From assembly GCA_050698015.1 (NCBI GenBank), contig JBOHAU010000112.1, positions 1 through 31,774 of the forward strand: 31,774 nucleotides of DNA, written 5' to 3'. Every line of letters starts with the position of its first letter. Within the stretch, counting starts at the first letter, position 1. Shown in pieces: positions 1 through 8,928 of this stretch. The notes under the pieces were generated by a model that saw nothing but the letters and a program-made list of their open reading frames with translations, had not been told where the DNA came from and made no database searches. The position numbers and the translations under genes are program-made. This DNA is from JACDAN01 sp050698015. GTDB taxonomy: Bacteria > Actinomycetota > Thermoleophilia > Gaiellales > Gaiellaceae.

Positions 1-1592
<1,592 letters not shown>

Positions 1593-1596
<4 letters not shown>

Positions 1597-2024
1597 CCCT
1601 GTCTCCTGATCTCGATCGGCACGGGCTGCGGCGCCGTCTGCTTGGTCGCGATCGGGATCTCGATCGTCAGCAGGCCGCGCTCGTAGCGGGCTTCGGCCTG
1701 CGCGAGGTCGACCTCGTCGGGCAGATGGACGAGCCGCTCGAAGGGGCCGTACTCGATCTCGATCTGCTGGAAGACGCGGCCTTCACACGGCTGCCGGCGC
1801 CGCTCGCCCGAGATCACGAGCGAGCCGTCGGTTGCCGTCACGTTGACCTGGTCCGGATCGATCCCGGCGATCTCGACGATCACGGTGAACGTCGGCGGAT
1901 CCTCGGTACGGAACGAGTCCACCTGCGGCCGAAATCCGCGCCGACGCCCGCTCATTCGCGAGATCTGCCACAGGTCTCCGAAGAGCTCGTCGATCTCGTC
2001 TCTGAGGTCTCTGCGCTTGCCCAT
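1593..2024 (-). CDS. Hsp20/alpha-crystallin small heat-shock protein
   Basis: Small ATP-independent holdase chaperone of the cytoplasm, about 143 residues from the ATG at 2024. The alpha-crystallin domain fills the middle: a strand reading TFTVIVEIAGIDPDQVNV, then SLVISGERRR, then YGPFERLVHLPDEVD, and the usual late segment ARYERGLLTIEIPI. The C-terminal tail (QTAPQPVPIEI) ends in the IXI-like motif that docks between subunits. A GTG at 2051 would add nine residues (MSRLRFTST); neither start has a well-spaced Shine-Dalgarno. I favour the ATG because a TACGAT -10-like box at 2036-2041 would then give a near-leaderless mRNA. It lies first in an operon with lon and divergently from the MMPL transporter; these two chaperone/protease genes act on the same misfolded substrates. 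Confidence 0.92.
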
Positions 2025-2035
2025 CGTGGAAGTGA

Positions 2036-2041
2036 ATCGTA
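2036..2041 (-). promoter_or_regulatory. Candidate -10 box for hsp20-lon
   Basis: On the minus strand this reads TACGAT, fitting the actinobacterial TANNNT -10 pattern. It ends 11 bases before the hsp20 ATG, so the mRNA leader would be only a few bases. No convincing -35 hexamer is present at 16-18 bases. Confidence 0.35.
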
Positions 2042-2044
2042 GCC

Positions 2045-2073
2045 TTGACACAGCTCCTGCCCGGAAGTAACTT
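2045..2073 (+). promoter_or_regulatory. Near-consensus sigma-70 promoter of the MMPL transporter
   Basis: A perfect TTGACA -35 (2045-2050) is separated by exactly 17 bases from a TAACTT -10 (2068-2073). Transcription would begin near 2080, giving a leader of about 47 bases to the ATG at 2127. The -35 lies within the 5' part of the divergent hsp20 region, so the two genes share regulatory DNA. Confidence 0.75.
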
Positions 2074-2100
2074 AGTCGCCACTAGCTTAGCGACGACTAA
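2072..2100 (+). promoter_or_regulatory. Tandem TTAG-N6-CTAA/G boxes over the transporter promoter start
   Basis: Two 14-base boxes follow each other: TTAG-N6-CTAG at 2072-2085 and TTAG-N6-CTAA at 2087-2100, starting 15 bases apart. The outer arms also form the longer inverted repeat TTAGTCG (2072-2078) / CGACTAA (2094-2100). The block covers the end of the -10 and the expected transcription start, where a repressor would act. TTAG/CTAA half-sites resemble MarR-type operators, but no MarR or TetR gene lies in the window, so the binding protein is unknown. Confidence 0.55.
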
Positions 2101-2126
2101 CTTTGCGCCAGAGGGGGCGGGGTGCC

Positions 2127-4301
2127 ATGGCAGCTTGGGCACAGACGATGATTCGGCTTCGCTGGGCGGTGCTCGGCGCCTGGATCGTCCTGCTGGTCGC
2201 CGCCGGCGCCGCCTCGTTGAGACTCTCCGATCTGCTCACGAACCGCTTCGTCCTTCCAGGTGCGGATAGCGAGAAGGCCGCCACGATCCTTGGGGAGCAC
2301 TTCGGGCAAAAGCCGGAAGGCTCGTTCTCGCTGGTCGTCCAGGGGAAACCTGGGAGTGCCCAGGCATTGATCGCATCCACCCGGGTGGCTGCCACGCGCG
2401 CCGCGGCGGAGCTGCCGACCGGCAAGGTGGTGGACGTCCGTCCCGTCTCCGCCGACGTCGTCAGCGCAAGCATCGCCTCCGAGCTGCAGCCCGCCGACGC
2501 CAAGGGGCACACCGACTCTATGCGCGAGGCCGCGGGCGGGATTCCCGGCGCGCAGGTGTACCTGACCGGGCAGTCGGCGATCGAAAGCGACCTCGAGCCG
2601 GTCCAGAACCGCGACCTCCAGGTCGGCGAGCTCTACATCGCGATCCCGGTCGCCCTGGCGATCCTCGTCTTCGTCTTCGGGACGCTGGCCTTCCTGCTGC
2701 CGTTCATGCTGGCGGCGTTCGCAATTCCGGTCACGCTCGGATTCGTCTGGATCTTTGCGAACTTCATGACGCTCTCCACCTACCTGACGAACATGGTCGC
2801 ACTGATCGGCCTCGGGATCGCGATCGACTACTCGCTCCTGATGGTCTACCGCTACCGCGAGGAGCGGAAGGCGGGCCTCGCGAAGGACGAGGCTGTCGCC
2901 CGGACGATGGACACGGCCGGACGCGCCGTGGTCTTCAGCGGGACAGCCGTGGCGATCGGGCTGGCGCTGATGCTCTTCATGCCGCTTCCGTTCATGCGCG
3001 GCTTCGGTCTGGCTGGGCTGCTGATCCCGCTGGTCTCGGTGCTCGCCGCCCTCACCCTGCTCCCGGTGCTCCTCTACTGGCTCGAGGACCGGCTCGACCG
3101 GGTCCAGCTCGTGCCGCGCAAGATCCTCGAGCGCCGTGAGGACCAGGAACGCAACTTCTGGGCGAGGCTCGCGGGGACGATCATGCGGCGGCCGCTCGTG
3201 TTCGCGATCGGCACGACGGCGCTGCTGCTCGCTCTGGCAACGCCGATCACCGCGCTGGAGCTCGGCCCCGGGTCGAACGAGGGCGTGCCGCAGAACCTCG
3301 AAGCCGTGAAGGGGCTGAACGTCCTGACCGGCGCGGTCGGCGAAGGCGCGATCTCGCCGACGAAGGTTGTGATCGACACCGGGCGACCGGGCGGCGCGCG
3401 CGATCCTAAGGTCGTGGCGGCGAAGGAGCGGCTCGCGAGCCTGCTCCGCGGCGACTCCGAGGTGGCCGAGGTCGTCGCCGCCGGTCCGCAGACGGTCGAT
3501 CGCACCGGCCGGTACCTCCAGATCGACGCGATCGGCAAGCACGAGTACGGCCTCCCTCCGGCGCAGGAGTTCGTCGACCGGCTGCGGGACGTCATCGTCC
3601 CGGCCGCGGCCTTTCCGGCCGGGGTCGAAGTGCTCGCAGGTGGCGGGCCGCCGTTCGGTGTCGACTTCCTCGACATGACATATGGCGCCTTTCCCTGGCT
3701 CATTCTCGCCGTCCTCCTCCTGACCTACCTCTTGCTCGTGCGGGCGTTCCGCTCGTTGCTGCTGCCCTTGAAGGCGATCGTCCTGAACCTGCTCTCGATC
3801 GGCGCCGCGTACGGGATCCTCGTGCTGGCGTTCAAGCTCGGTGCGGGCGAGCCCTTCGGCCTGACCCAGTTCGACCAGATCGAGGGCTGGATCCCAGTCT
3901 TCCTGTTCGCGATGCTCTTCGGCCTCTCGATGGACTACGAAGTCTTTCTCGTCAGCCGGATGCGCGAGGAGTGGGATGCGACCCGCGACAACAGGCTCGC
4001 CGTCACGCAGGGCCTCGCCAAGACCGGCCGGCTCGTGACCGCCGCCGGCCTGATCATGTTCGCGGCGTTCATGGGCTTCGTCGCCGGCTCGATCGTCGGG
4101 CTGCAGCAGTTCGGCCTCGGCCTCGCGGCGGCGGTCCTGATCGACGTGACGATCATCCGGGCTCTGCTCGTCCCGAGCGCGATGAAGATCTTCGGCCGCT
4201 GGAACTGGTGGCTGCCCGGGTCGGTCGCGAAGATCTTCCGCGTCGAGCCCTCGCCGCTCGAGGGGTCGTCAAGCCCCGCCTTGCGCCCTGCAGCGCGCTA
4301 G
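2127..4301 (+). CDS. MMPL/RND-family membrane transporter
   Basis: Proton-driven exporter of the MMPL family (MmpL/HpnN-like), 724 residues, inner membrane; its substrate (lipid, hopanoid, drug) cannot be told from sequence. The layout is two repeats: one N-terminal helix (RWAVLGAWIVLLVAAGAA), a soluble porter loop, five helices, a central helix, a second loop, then five helices. The proton-relay Asp-Tyr pairs of MMPL proteins are present in both halves: GIAIDYSLLMVYRYREE near residue 245 and GLSMDYEVFLVSRMREEW near 605. The ATG at 2127 has a GAGGGGGCGG ribosome site upstream; an in-frame TTG at 2103 lies right next to the operator boxes and is less likely. Its stop shares CTAG with the stop of the convergent small gene. 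No adaptor protein or TetR gene is beside it. Confidence 0.9.
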   Translation: MAAWAQTMIRLRWAVLGAWIVLLVAAGAASLRLSDLLTNRFVLPGADSEKAATILGEHFGQKPEGSFSLVVQGKPGSAQALIASTRVAATRAAAELPTGKVVDVRPVSADVVSASIASELQPADAKGHTDSMREAAGGIPGAQVYLTGQSAIESDLEPVQNRDLQVGELYIAIPVALAILVFVFGTLAFLLPFMLAAFAIPVTLGFVWIFANFMTLSTYLTNMVALIGLGIAIDYSLLMVYRYREERKAGLAKDEAVARTMDTAGRAVVFSGTAVAIGLALMLFMPLPFMRGFGLAGLLIPLVSVLAALTLLPVLLYWLEDRLDRVQLVPRKILERREDQERNFWARLAGTIMRRPLVFAIGTTALLLALATPITALELGPGSNEGVPQNLEAVKGLNVLTGAVGEGAISPTKVVIDTGRPGGARDPKVVAAKERLASLLRGDSEVAEVVAAGPQTVDRTGRYLQIDAIGKHEYGLPPAQEFVDRLRDVIVPAAAFPAGVEVLAGGGPPFGVDFLDMTYGAFPWLILAVLLLTYLLLVRAFRSLLLPLKAIVLNLLSIGAAYGILVLAFKLGAGEPFGLTQFDQIEGWIPVFLFAMLFGLSMDYEVFLVSRMREEWDATRDNRLAVTQGLAKTGRLVTAAGLIMFAAFMGFVAGSIVGLQQFGLGLAAAVLIDVTIIRALLVPSAMKIFGRWNWWLPGSVAKIFRVEPSPLEGSSSPALRPAAR

Positions 4302-4513
4302 CGGAAGAGCGCGATCAGGATCAGGAACGCCGCGAACAGGACCGGCACCCACGCCCACCGCAGCACGTTGAACGCGCGCTGGTCGCCGGGTCTCGGCCCG
4401 GGCTCTGGCGTATAGGGGTCGAGCGGAGGCGCCGGCTGGCGCGGGATGTCGTCCTCGCCCTCGATGACCTCCGGATCAGTGTCGACGAGGTGCTCGCGCT
4501 CGTTGTCGCTCAT
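4298..4513 (-). CDS. Small single-pass membrane protein, unknown function
   Basis: 71 residues, family not recognised. An acidic, proline-rich N-terminal half (EHLVDTDPEVIEGEDD, then PAPPLDPYTPEPGPRPG) is followed by one strong C-terminal transmembrane helix (WVPVLFAAFLILIALF). With no signal peptide, it is probably tail-anchored with the acidic part in the cytoplasm. It starts at ATG 4513, divergent from rfbA with 32 bases between, and its stop overlaps the transporter stop by four bases (CTAG). Codon use and composition fit a real gene, but nothing shows its role. Confidence 0.65.
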   Translation of the reverse strand: MSDNEREHLVDTDPEVIEGEDDIPRQPAPPLDPYTPEPGPRPGDQRAFNVLRWAWVPVLFAAFLILIALFR

Positions 4514-4530
4514 GGTAGGACCCTAACCCG

Positions 4531-4536
4531 TAGCAT
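4531..4536 (+). promoter_or_regulatory. Candidate -10 box for rfbA
   Basis: TAGCAT fits TANNNT and ends nine bases before the rfbA ATG, predicting a leader of only about three bases. No Shine-Dalgarno lies in front of the ATG and no good -35 is visible. Confidence 0.35.
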
Positions 4537-4545
4537 CCGGCGCCG

Positions 4546-5286
4546 ATGAAGGGCGTCATCCTGGCAGGCGGGAGCGGCACGCGACTCCATCCGCTCACGC
4601 GGATCACGAACAAGCACCTGCTGCCGATCTACGACCGCCCGATGGTCACCTACGCCATCGAAGCCCTGGTCACGTGCGACGTGCGCGAGCTGATGGTGGT
4701 GACGGGCGGCACGCATGCCGGCGAGTTCCTCCGGCTCCTCGGTAACGGGCACGAGTGGGGTATCGACCGGCTCTCGTACGCCTACCAGGAGCGGGCCGGC
4801 GGAATCGCCGAGGCGCTCGGCCTCGCGGAGCGCTTTGCCGCCAACGAGCCGATCGTGGTCATGCTCGCCGACAACGTCCTCGAGCGCTCGATCAGGCATG
4901 CAGTCGAGAACTTCGACCAAGAGCCGAAGGGCGCCCGAATCTTGCTCGCACGGGAAGAGGACCCGGAGCATCTCCGCCATCTCGGCGTCCCCGAGCTGGA
5001 CGACGGCCGCGTCGTCAGGATCCACGAGAAGCCGGAGGATCCTCCGAGCGAGTTCGCTGTCACCGGCATCTACTTCTACGACGCGCGGGTGTTCGAGATC
5101 ATCCCCGACCTCGAGCCCTCAGGTCGTGGCGAGCTCGAGATCACGGACGTGAACAACTGGTTCATCGACCAGGGCACGATGCAGTACGACGTCGTCGAGG
5201 GTTTCTGGGGCGACGCGGGCGAGTCGATCGACGCGTACTACGCGGTCAACGACTTCGTGCGGAAGAACGGCGCCAACAAGCCGTGA
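4546..5286 (+). CDS. rfbA: Glucose-1-phosphate thymidylyltransferase, short type
   Basis: Joins dTTP and glucose-1-phosphate to dTDP-glucose, first step of dTDP-6-deoxyhexose synthesis. The nucleotide-binding signature is at the N terminus (LAGGSGTRLHPLTRITNKH), with the LLPIYDRPM sugar-phosphate loop, the metal Asp in VMLADNV near residue 108, and EKP near 165. At 246 residues it belongs to the short class that lacks the C-terminal extension of the roughly 290-residue RmlA enzymes; the usual LGDN is LADN here. rfbC follows with a GTGA overlap, so the two are coupled. Other nucleotidyltransferases share this fold, but the neighbouring rfbC, rfbD and rfbB make dTDP-glucose the most likely product. 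Confidence 0.88.
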   Translation: MKGVILAGGSGTRLHPLTRITNKHLLPIYDRPMVTYAIEALVTCDVRELMVVTGGTHAGEFLRLLGNGHEWGIDRLSYAYQERAGGIAEALGLAERFAANEPIVVMLADNVLERSIRHAVENFDQEPKGARILLAREEDPEHLRHLGVPELDDGRVVRIHEKPEDPPSEFAVTGIYFYDARVFEIIPDLEPSGRGELEITDVNNWFIDQGTMQYDVVEGFWGDAGESIDAYYAVNDFVRKNGANKP

Positions 5287-5750
5287 GCCTGGAAGGCATC
5301 GAAGTCGTCCCACTCCGCCGCTTCGAGGACGAGCGCGGCTGGTTCGTCGAGCTGCGTCGCGAGAGCGCGATGCCCGAGCCGACCGTCCAGACCAACGTTT
5401 CGTTCTCCCGCCAGGGCGTGATCCGCGGCCTGCACTACCACGAGCGCGGCCAGAACGACCTCTTCGCCTGCCTCGAGGGAACCGCACGCGTCGTCGTGCT
5501 CGACCGCGAGACAGGCGAGACGTTCACGGAGGACATCGGCGAGGACAACTTCGTCGCCGTGTACATCCCGGGCCACTATGCGCACGGGTTCGAGGCTCTG
5601 ACCGACCTCCTCTTCTGTTACCACGTGACCGCGGAGTACGACCCAGTGGATCCCGACGAGAACGAGGTGCCCTGGGACGATCCCCGCGTCAAGCACCTCT
5701 GGAGCACCCAATCGCCGATCCTGTCGCACCGGGACGCGGCCGCGTCCTGA
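5283..5750 (+). CDS. rfbC: dTDP-4-dehydrorhamnose 3,5-epimerase family protein
   Basis: Cupin-fold epimerase acting on dTDP-4-keto-6-deoxyglucose; 155 residues, GTG start overlapping the rfbA stop. Family landmarks are QTNVSFSRQGVIRGLHYH (with the catalytic His), YIPGHYAHGFEAL, the Tyr-rich AEYDPVDPDE, W-DDP and the terminal ILSHRD containing the usual Asp. In standard RmlC the His is followed by AQGKLV with a catalytic Lys; here the aligned stretch reads GQNDLF, so the Lys seems to be Asp. That makes full 3,5-epimerisation uncertain; a related epimerase with changed specificity is possible. It sits between rfbA and rfbD on one transcript. Confidence 0.85.
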   Translation: MSLEGIEVVPLRRFEDERGWFVELRRESAMPEPTVQTNVSFSRQGVIRGLHYHERGQNDLFACLEGTARVVVLDRETGETFTEDIGEDNFVAVYIPGHYAHGFEALTDLLFCYHVTAEYDPVDPDENEVPWDDPRVKHLWSTQSPILSHRDAAAS

Positions 5751-6514
5751 TCACCGGCGCCGGCGGCCTGCTCGGGACGGCGCTCGCGGAGGTCTTCCCC
5801 GACGCCCGTGCCCTGACGCGCGCCGACTGGGACGTCGCCGACGCCTTTCCGCTCGAGGACCGCCCGGACCTGGTCCTGCACGCCGCTGCCTGGACGAGGG
5901 TCGACGATGCGGAATCCGATCCGGATGGCGCGCGTCGCGCGAACGTGGAGGGGACACGCAACGTCGTCGCGCTGGGCGCGCCGGTCGTCTACTACTCGAG
6001 CGACTACGTGTTCGACGGCGCCAAGCAGGAGCCGTACCTCGAGTCCGACCCGACCAACCCCCTGGGCGTCTACGGCCGGACGAAGCTCGAGGGCGAGCAG
6101 AAGGTTCGCGAGGGCTGGGTCGTCCGCTCCTCATGGCTCTTCGGCTGGACCGGCCACAACTTCGTGCGGACGATGCTGCCCCTGGGCCAGGAGCGGGACG
6201 AGGTCGCAGTCGTCGCCGATCAGCGCGGCTCGCCCACATACGTCGGTCACCTCGCCCAGGCCACGCGAGAGCTGATCGAGCTGCCGCACGGCGTCTGGCA
6301 CGTCGCCGCCGACGGCGACTGCACCTGGGCCGACTTCGCCGAGGCGGTCTTCGAAGAGGCGGGGCTCGACTGCCGTGTCCGGCGGATCACGACCGGCGAG
6401 TTCGGCGCGCCGGCGCCGAGGCCGGCCTACTCGGTCCTGCGAAGCGAGAAGGGCGCTCCGCGGCTACCGCACTGGCGCGAGGGCCTGCGAGCCTGTCTCG
6501 AGCGGCTTTCCTAG
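5747..6514 (+). CDS. rfbD: dTDP-4-dehydrorhamnose reductase, unusual start
   Basis: NAD(P)H-dependent short-chain dehydrogenase that reduces the 4-keto group in the last step to dTDP-L-rhamnose. The nucleotide-binding Gly motif (ITGAGGLLG) is at the very N terminus; VVYYSSDYVFDG, the catalytic YGRTK pair (Tyr, Lys), RSSWLFGWTGHNFVRTM and DQRGSPTY follow in family order. In this frame there is no ATG, GTG or TTG before a GTG at 5945, which would delete the cofactor site. I set the start at CTG 5747, which overlaps the rfbC stop as CTGA; this leaves only one residue before ITG, so an upstream CTG (5699) or a sequence error joining rfbC to rfbD remain possible. About 255 residues, somewhat short for the family. 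Confidence 0.82.
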   Translation: MITGAGGLLGTALAEVFPDARALTRADWDVADAFPLEDRPDLVLHAAAWTRVDDAESDPDGARRANVEGTRNVVALGAPVVYYSSDYVFDGAKQEPYLESDPTNPLGVYGRTKLEGEQKVREGWVVRSSWLFGWTGHNFVRTMLPLGQERDEVAVVADQRGSPTYVGHLAQATRELIELPHGVWHVAADGDCTWADFAEAVFEEAGLDCRVRRITTGEFGAPAPRPAYSVLRSEKGAPRLPHWREGLRACLERLS

Positions 6515-7512
6515 CGCCAGGCCGTCTCCTCGACCGGCGCGCGGTCCTTCAGCGGCTCCCACCAGTCCCGGTTCGCCGCGTACCACTCGACCGTCTCGCG
6601 CAGCCCTACCTCCCAGGGGATCTCCGGCTCCCAGCCGTGCTCCCGGCGGAGCTTCGACGAGTTGAGCAGATAGCGGCGGTCGTGGCCGGGCCGGTCGGGA
6701 ACGATCGTCTTCAATGACTCCGGCTTGCCGGTGAGCTCGAGCACGAGGTCGGCGATCTCCTCGATCGAGGCCTCGATCCCCGAGCCGACGTTGTAGGTCT
6801 CTCCGGCCTCGTCCGCTTCCAGCACGAGCTCAATCGCGCGGCAGTGATCGCGCACGTGCAGCCACTCGCGCTTGTTCTGCGTCGAGGCGTACATGGGGAG
6901 CGGCAGGTCGTCGAGGGCATTGGTCACAAAGAGCGGGATCACCTTCTCGGGGAACTGGTACGGCCCGTAGTTGTTCGAGCAGTTCGTGATCGAGATCGGG
7001 ATCCCGAAGGTCTCGTAGTAGGCGCGCACGGCATGGTCGGCGCCCGCCTTCGAGGCGTTGTACGGTGTGCGCGGCCGGTACGGCGATTCCTCGGTGAACT
7101 TCTCGTCCGTGTCGAGCGCCAGGTCGCCGTACACCTCGCAGGTCGAGACGTGGTGAAAGCGCTGGAGGCCGCCGACTTCGCGCGCTGCTTCAAGGATCGT
7201 CTGCGTTCCGACGACGTTGGTGTGGAAGAAGCGGCGCGGATCGACGACGGCGAGGCTGTTGTGTGACTCGGCGGCGAAGTTGACGACCATGTCGATGTCG
7301 TACTGCTCGAGCAACCGGCGCCCGAGCTCCAGGTCCGCGATGTCGCCTTCCACGAAGTCGATCTGCTGCTCGACGCCCTCGAGGTTGGCTCGGTTGCCCG
7401 CATAGGTCAACAGATCGAGCGCGACGACGTGGTCGTCGGGATGCCGCTCCACCCAGTAGTGGACGAAGTTCGAGCCGATGAACCCGGCGGCGCCGGTGAC
7501 CAGAAGCCGCAT
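6511..7512 (-). CDS. rfbB: dTDP-glucose 4,6-dehydratase, divergent active site
   Basis: Extended short-chain dehydrogenase converting dTDP-glucose to dTDP-4-keto-6-deoxyglucose; 333 residues. NAD-binding motif GAAGFIG is at residues 7-13, the Tyr-Lys pair at Y151 and K155 (PYNASK), and NCSNNYGPYQFPEKVIPLF near 180 is a strong RmlB hallmark. The active-site loop reads STCEVYGD: Cys125 stands where RmlB has the acid Asp of Thr-Asp-Glu. The neighbouring HVDRSI and YGDG segments are also changed (SHNSLA, YAST). GDP-mannose dehydratase uses Thr-Ser-Glu at this place, so dehydration is still plausible. The gene lies 10 bases after the kinase gene and shares a CTAG stop overlap with rfbD. Confidence 0.87.
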   Translation of the reverse strand: MRLLVTGAAGFIGSNFVHYWVERHPDDHVVALDLLTYAGNRANLEGVEQQIDFVEGDIADLELGRRLLEQYDIDMVVNFAAESHNSLAVVDPRRFFHTNVVGTQTILEAAREVGGLQRFHHVSTCEVYGDLALDTDEKFTEESPYRPRTPYNASKAGADHAVRAYYETFGIPISITNCSNNYGPYQFPEKVIPLFVTNALDDLPLPMYASTQNKREWLHVRDHCRAIELVLEADEAGETYNVGSGIEASIEEIADLVLELTGKPESLKTIVPDRPGHDRRYLLNSSKLRREHGWEPEIPWEVGLRETVEWYAANRDWWEPLKDRAPVEETAWR

Positions 7513-7522
7513 GCGCCGAACT

Positions 7523-8824
7523 CTATTGACAGCGGGATCGGGCGTCGTCGATCTCGCGGCGGTGCCCTTGGATCCGCTCGGAACGGTTCAAGTGCTCGAG
7601 CGCCTCGGCGCACTTGCCCTGCTCGGCGAGTGCCCGGCCGAGGTCGTACTCGGCATAGGCCTCGTAGAGCTCGCCCGAGCCGTGGAGCTTCGCGGCTGCC
7701 TGACGGGCCACGCCTTCGGCCTCGGCCCACCGATGTTGGGCAAGCAAGCTCGTCGCCCGATCCGTCAGCTCCTGGCCGTCGGCACTCGGCGGCCGCTCCG
7801 GGGTCGGAGACGGAGGTGGAGGCGGAGGCGGCGGCTCGGCCTCGGTCGTGACTGTGACCGTCTGCCGCTGGCCCTGCTTCGTGACGACCAGCGTTTGCGG
7901 GTCGTCGCCGCCGAAGACCTGCGCGAGGGCCAGCCCGCCGCCGAGGAGGCCCAGCGCCAGCACGGCCAGCGCAGGGACCAGGAAGCTCCGGCGGCGCGCG
8001 GTCTGGGGCGCAGCCGGCTCCGGGACGGCCAGCGCGCTCCGAAGGTCGTCGACGAAGGCGGCCGCAGTCGGATAACGCGCCTCGGGATCCTTTGCCAGCG
8101 CTCGCTGGAACACGGGGTCGAGCTCGGGGGAGAACGACGGGATCGCGGCGTTCGCGTGGGCCGCGGCTTCCGCCGTGGGGTTGTCGGACTCGAACGGTCG
8201 CCTTCCGCTCAAGAGCTCCCAGGCGACGACCGCGAGCGAGTAGCGGTCGCTTGCCGACGTGGCGCGCTCCCCGCGGGCCTGCTCGGGCGAGAGGTAGCCC
8301 GAGGTTCCGAGCACCATCCCCGTCATCGTGAGCGAGTCCAGACCGACGGCGCTCGCGACGCCGAAGTCGGCGACATGCAGCTCGCCGTGGCCGTCGAGGA
8401 GAAGATTGCCCGGCTTGACGTCGCGGTGGACGACGCCGGCGGCGTGACCGGCGTCCAAGGCGGCGGCTGCCTGCTCGAGCCACCGGAGAACATCCTCCGT
8501 GCTGGGCCGCCCGGCCTTGAGCCGATCCTCCAGCGAACCGCCTTCGAGGAACTCCATGACGATGAACGGCTGCTCCTCGGCCTCGCCGACGTCGAAGATC
8601 GTCACCGTCGACGGCGCCCCGGAGAGACGCGCAGCTGCGCGTCCTTCGTTCTTGAAGCGCTGCCTGACGTCGGCGTCGCCGGCGTAGCGGTCGGCGAGCA
8701 CCTTCACCGCGACGGTTCGGCCGAGGACGGTGTCCGTCGCGCGGTAAACGTCGCCCATCCCGCCCCGGGCAATGTGCTCGACGTCGGTGTAGCGCGGAGG
8801 AAGGCTGTCGGTGCGAACGGCCAT
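7523..8824 (-). CDS. Transmembrane Ser/Thr protein kinase with TPR-like C-terminal part
   Basis: PknB-type receptor kinase of 433 residues. The cytoplasmic kinase domain has the Gly loop (ARGGMGDVYRATD, about 19-31), ATP Lys41 (AVKVL), catalytic HRDVKPGN (Asp135), DFG (Asp153) and the activation segment GTSGYLSPEQARG. A basic stop-transfer (ARRRS) precedes one transmembrane helix at about 281-303. Outside are a Pro-rich linker with eight consecutive prolines and about 80 residues that look like TPR helices (HRWAEAEGVARQAAAKL, CAEALEHLNRSE), instead of the usual PASTA repeats. ATG 8824 is chosen because AAAGGA lies eight bases before it; upstream in-frame codons lack such a site. It is cotranscribed with rfbB, which suggests control of envelope sugar supply, though no target is shown. 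Confidence 0.92.
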   Translation of the reverse strand: MAVRTDSLPPRYTDVEHIARGGMGDVYRATDTVLGRTVAVKVLADRYAGDADVRQRFKNEGRAAARLSGAPSTVTIFDVGEAEEQPFIVMEFLEGGSLEDRLKAGRPSTEDVLRWLEQAAAALDAGHAAGVVHRDVKPGNLLLDGHGELHVADFGVASAVGLDSLTMTGMVLGTSGYLSPEQARGERATSASDRYSLAVVAWELLSGRRPFESDNPTAEAAAHANAAIPSFSPELDPVFQRALAKDPEARYPTAAAFVDDLRSALAVPEPAAPQTARRRSFLVPALAVLALGLLGGGLALAQVFGGDDPQTLVVTKQGQRQTVTVTTEAEPPPPPPPPSPTPERPPSADGQELTDRATSLLAQHRWAEAEGVARQAAAKLHGSGELYEAYAEYDLGRALAEQGKCAEALEHLNRSERIQGHRREIDDARSRCQ

Positions 8825-8928
8825 CGACTCATCCTTTTCCGTGAAATCCCTGTAAGGAAACCGTTTATCGGGCGGCTGATGCGCTAGCCTCATTGCCGTC
8901 CCCGTGGGGGACATTGGGTCACCACGCC

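Noticed and set aside
2097..3542. 481-codon minus-strand frame opposite the transporter
   Set aside because: Composition is a charge-rich antisense shadow with no recognisable domain; the plus strand encodes clear membrane helices.
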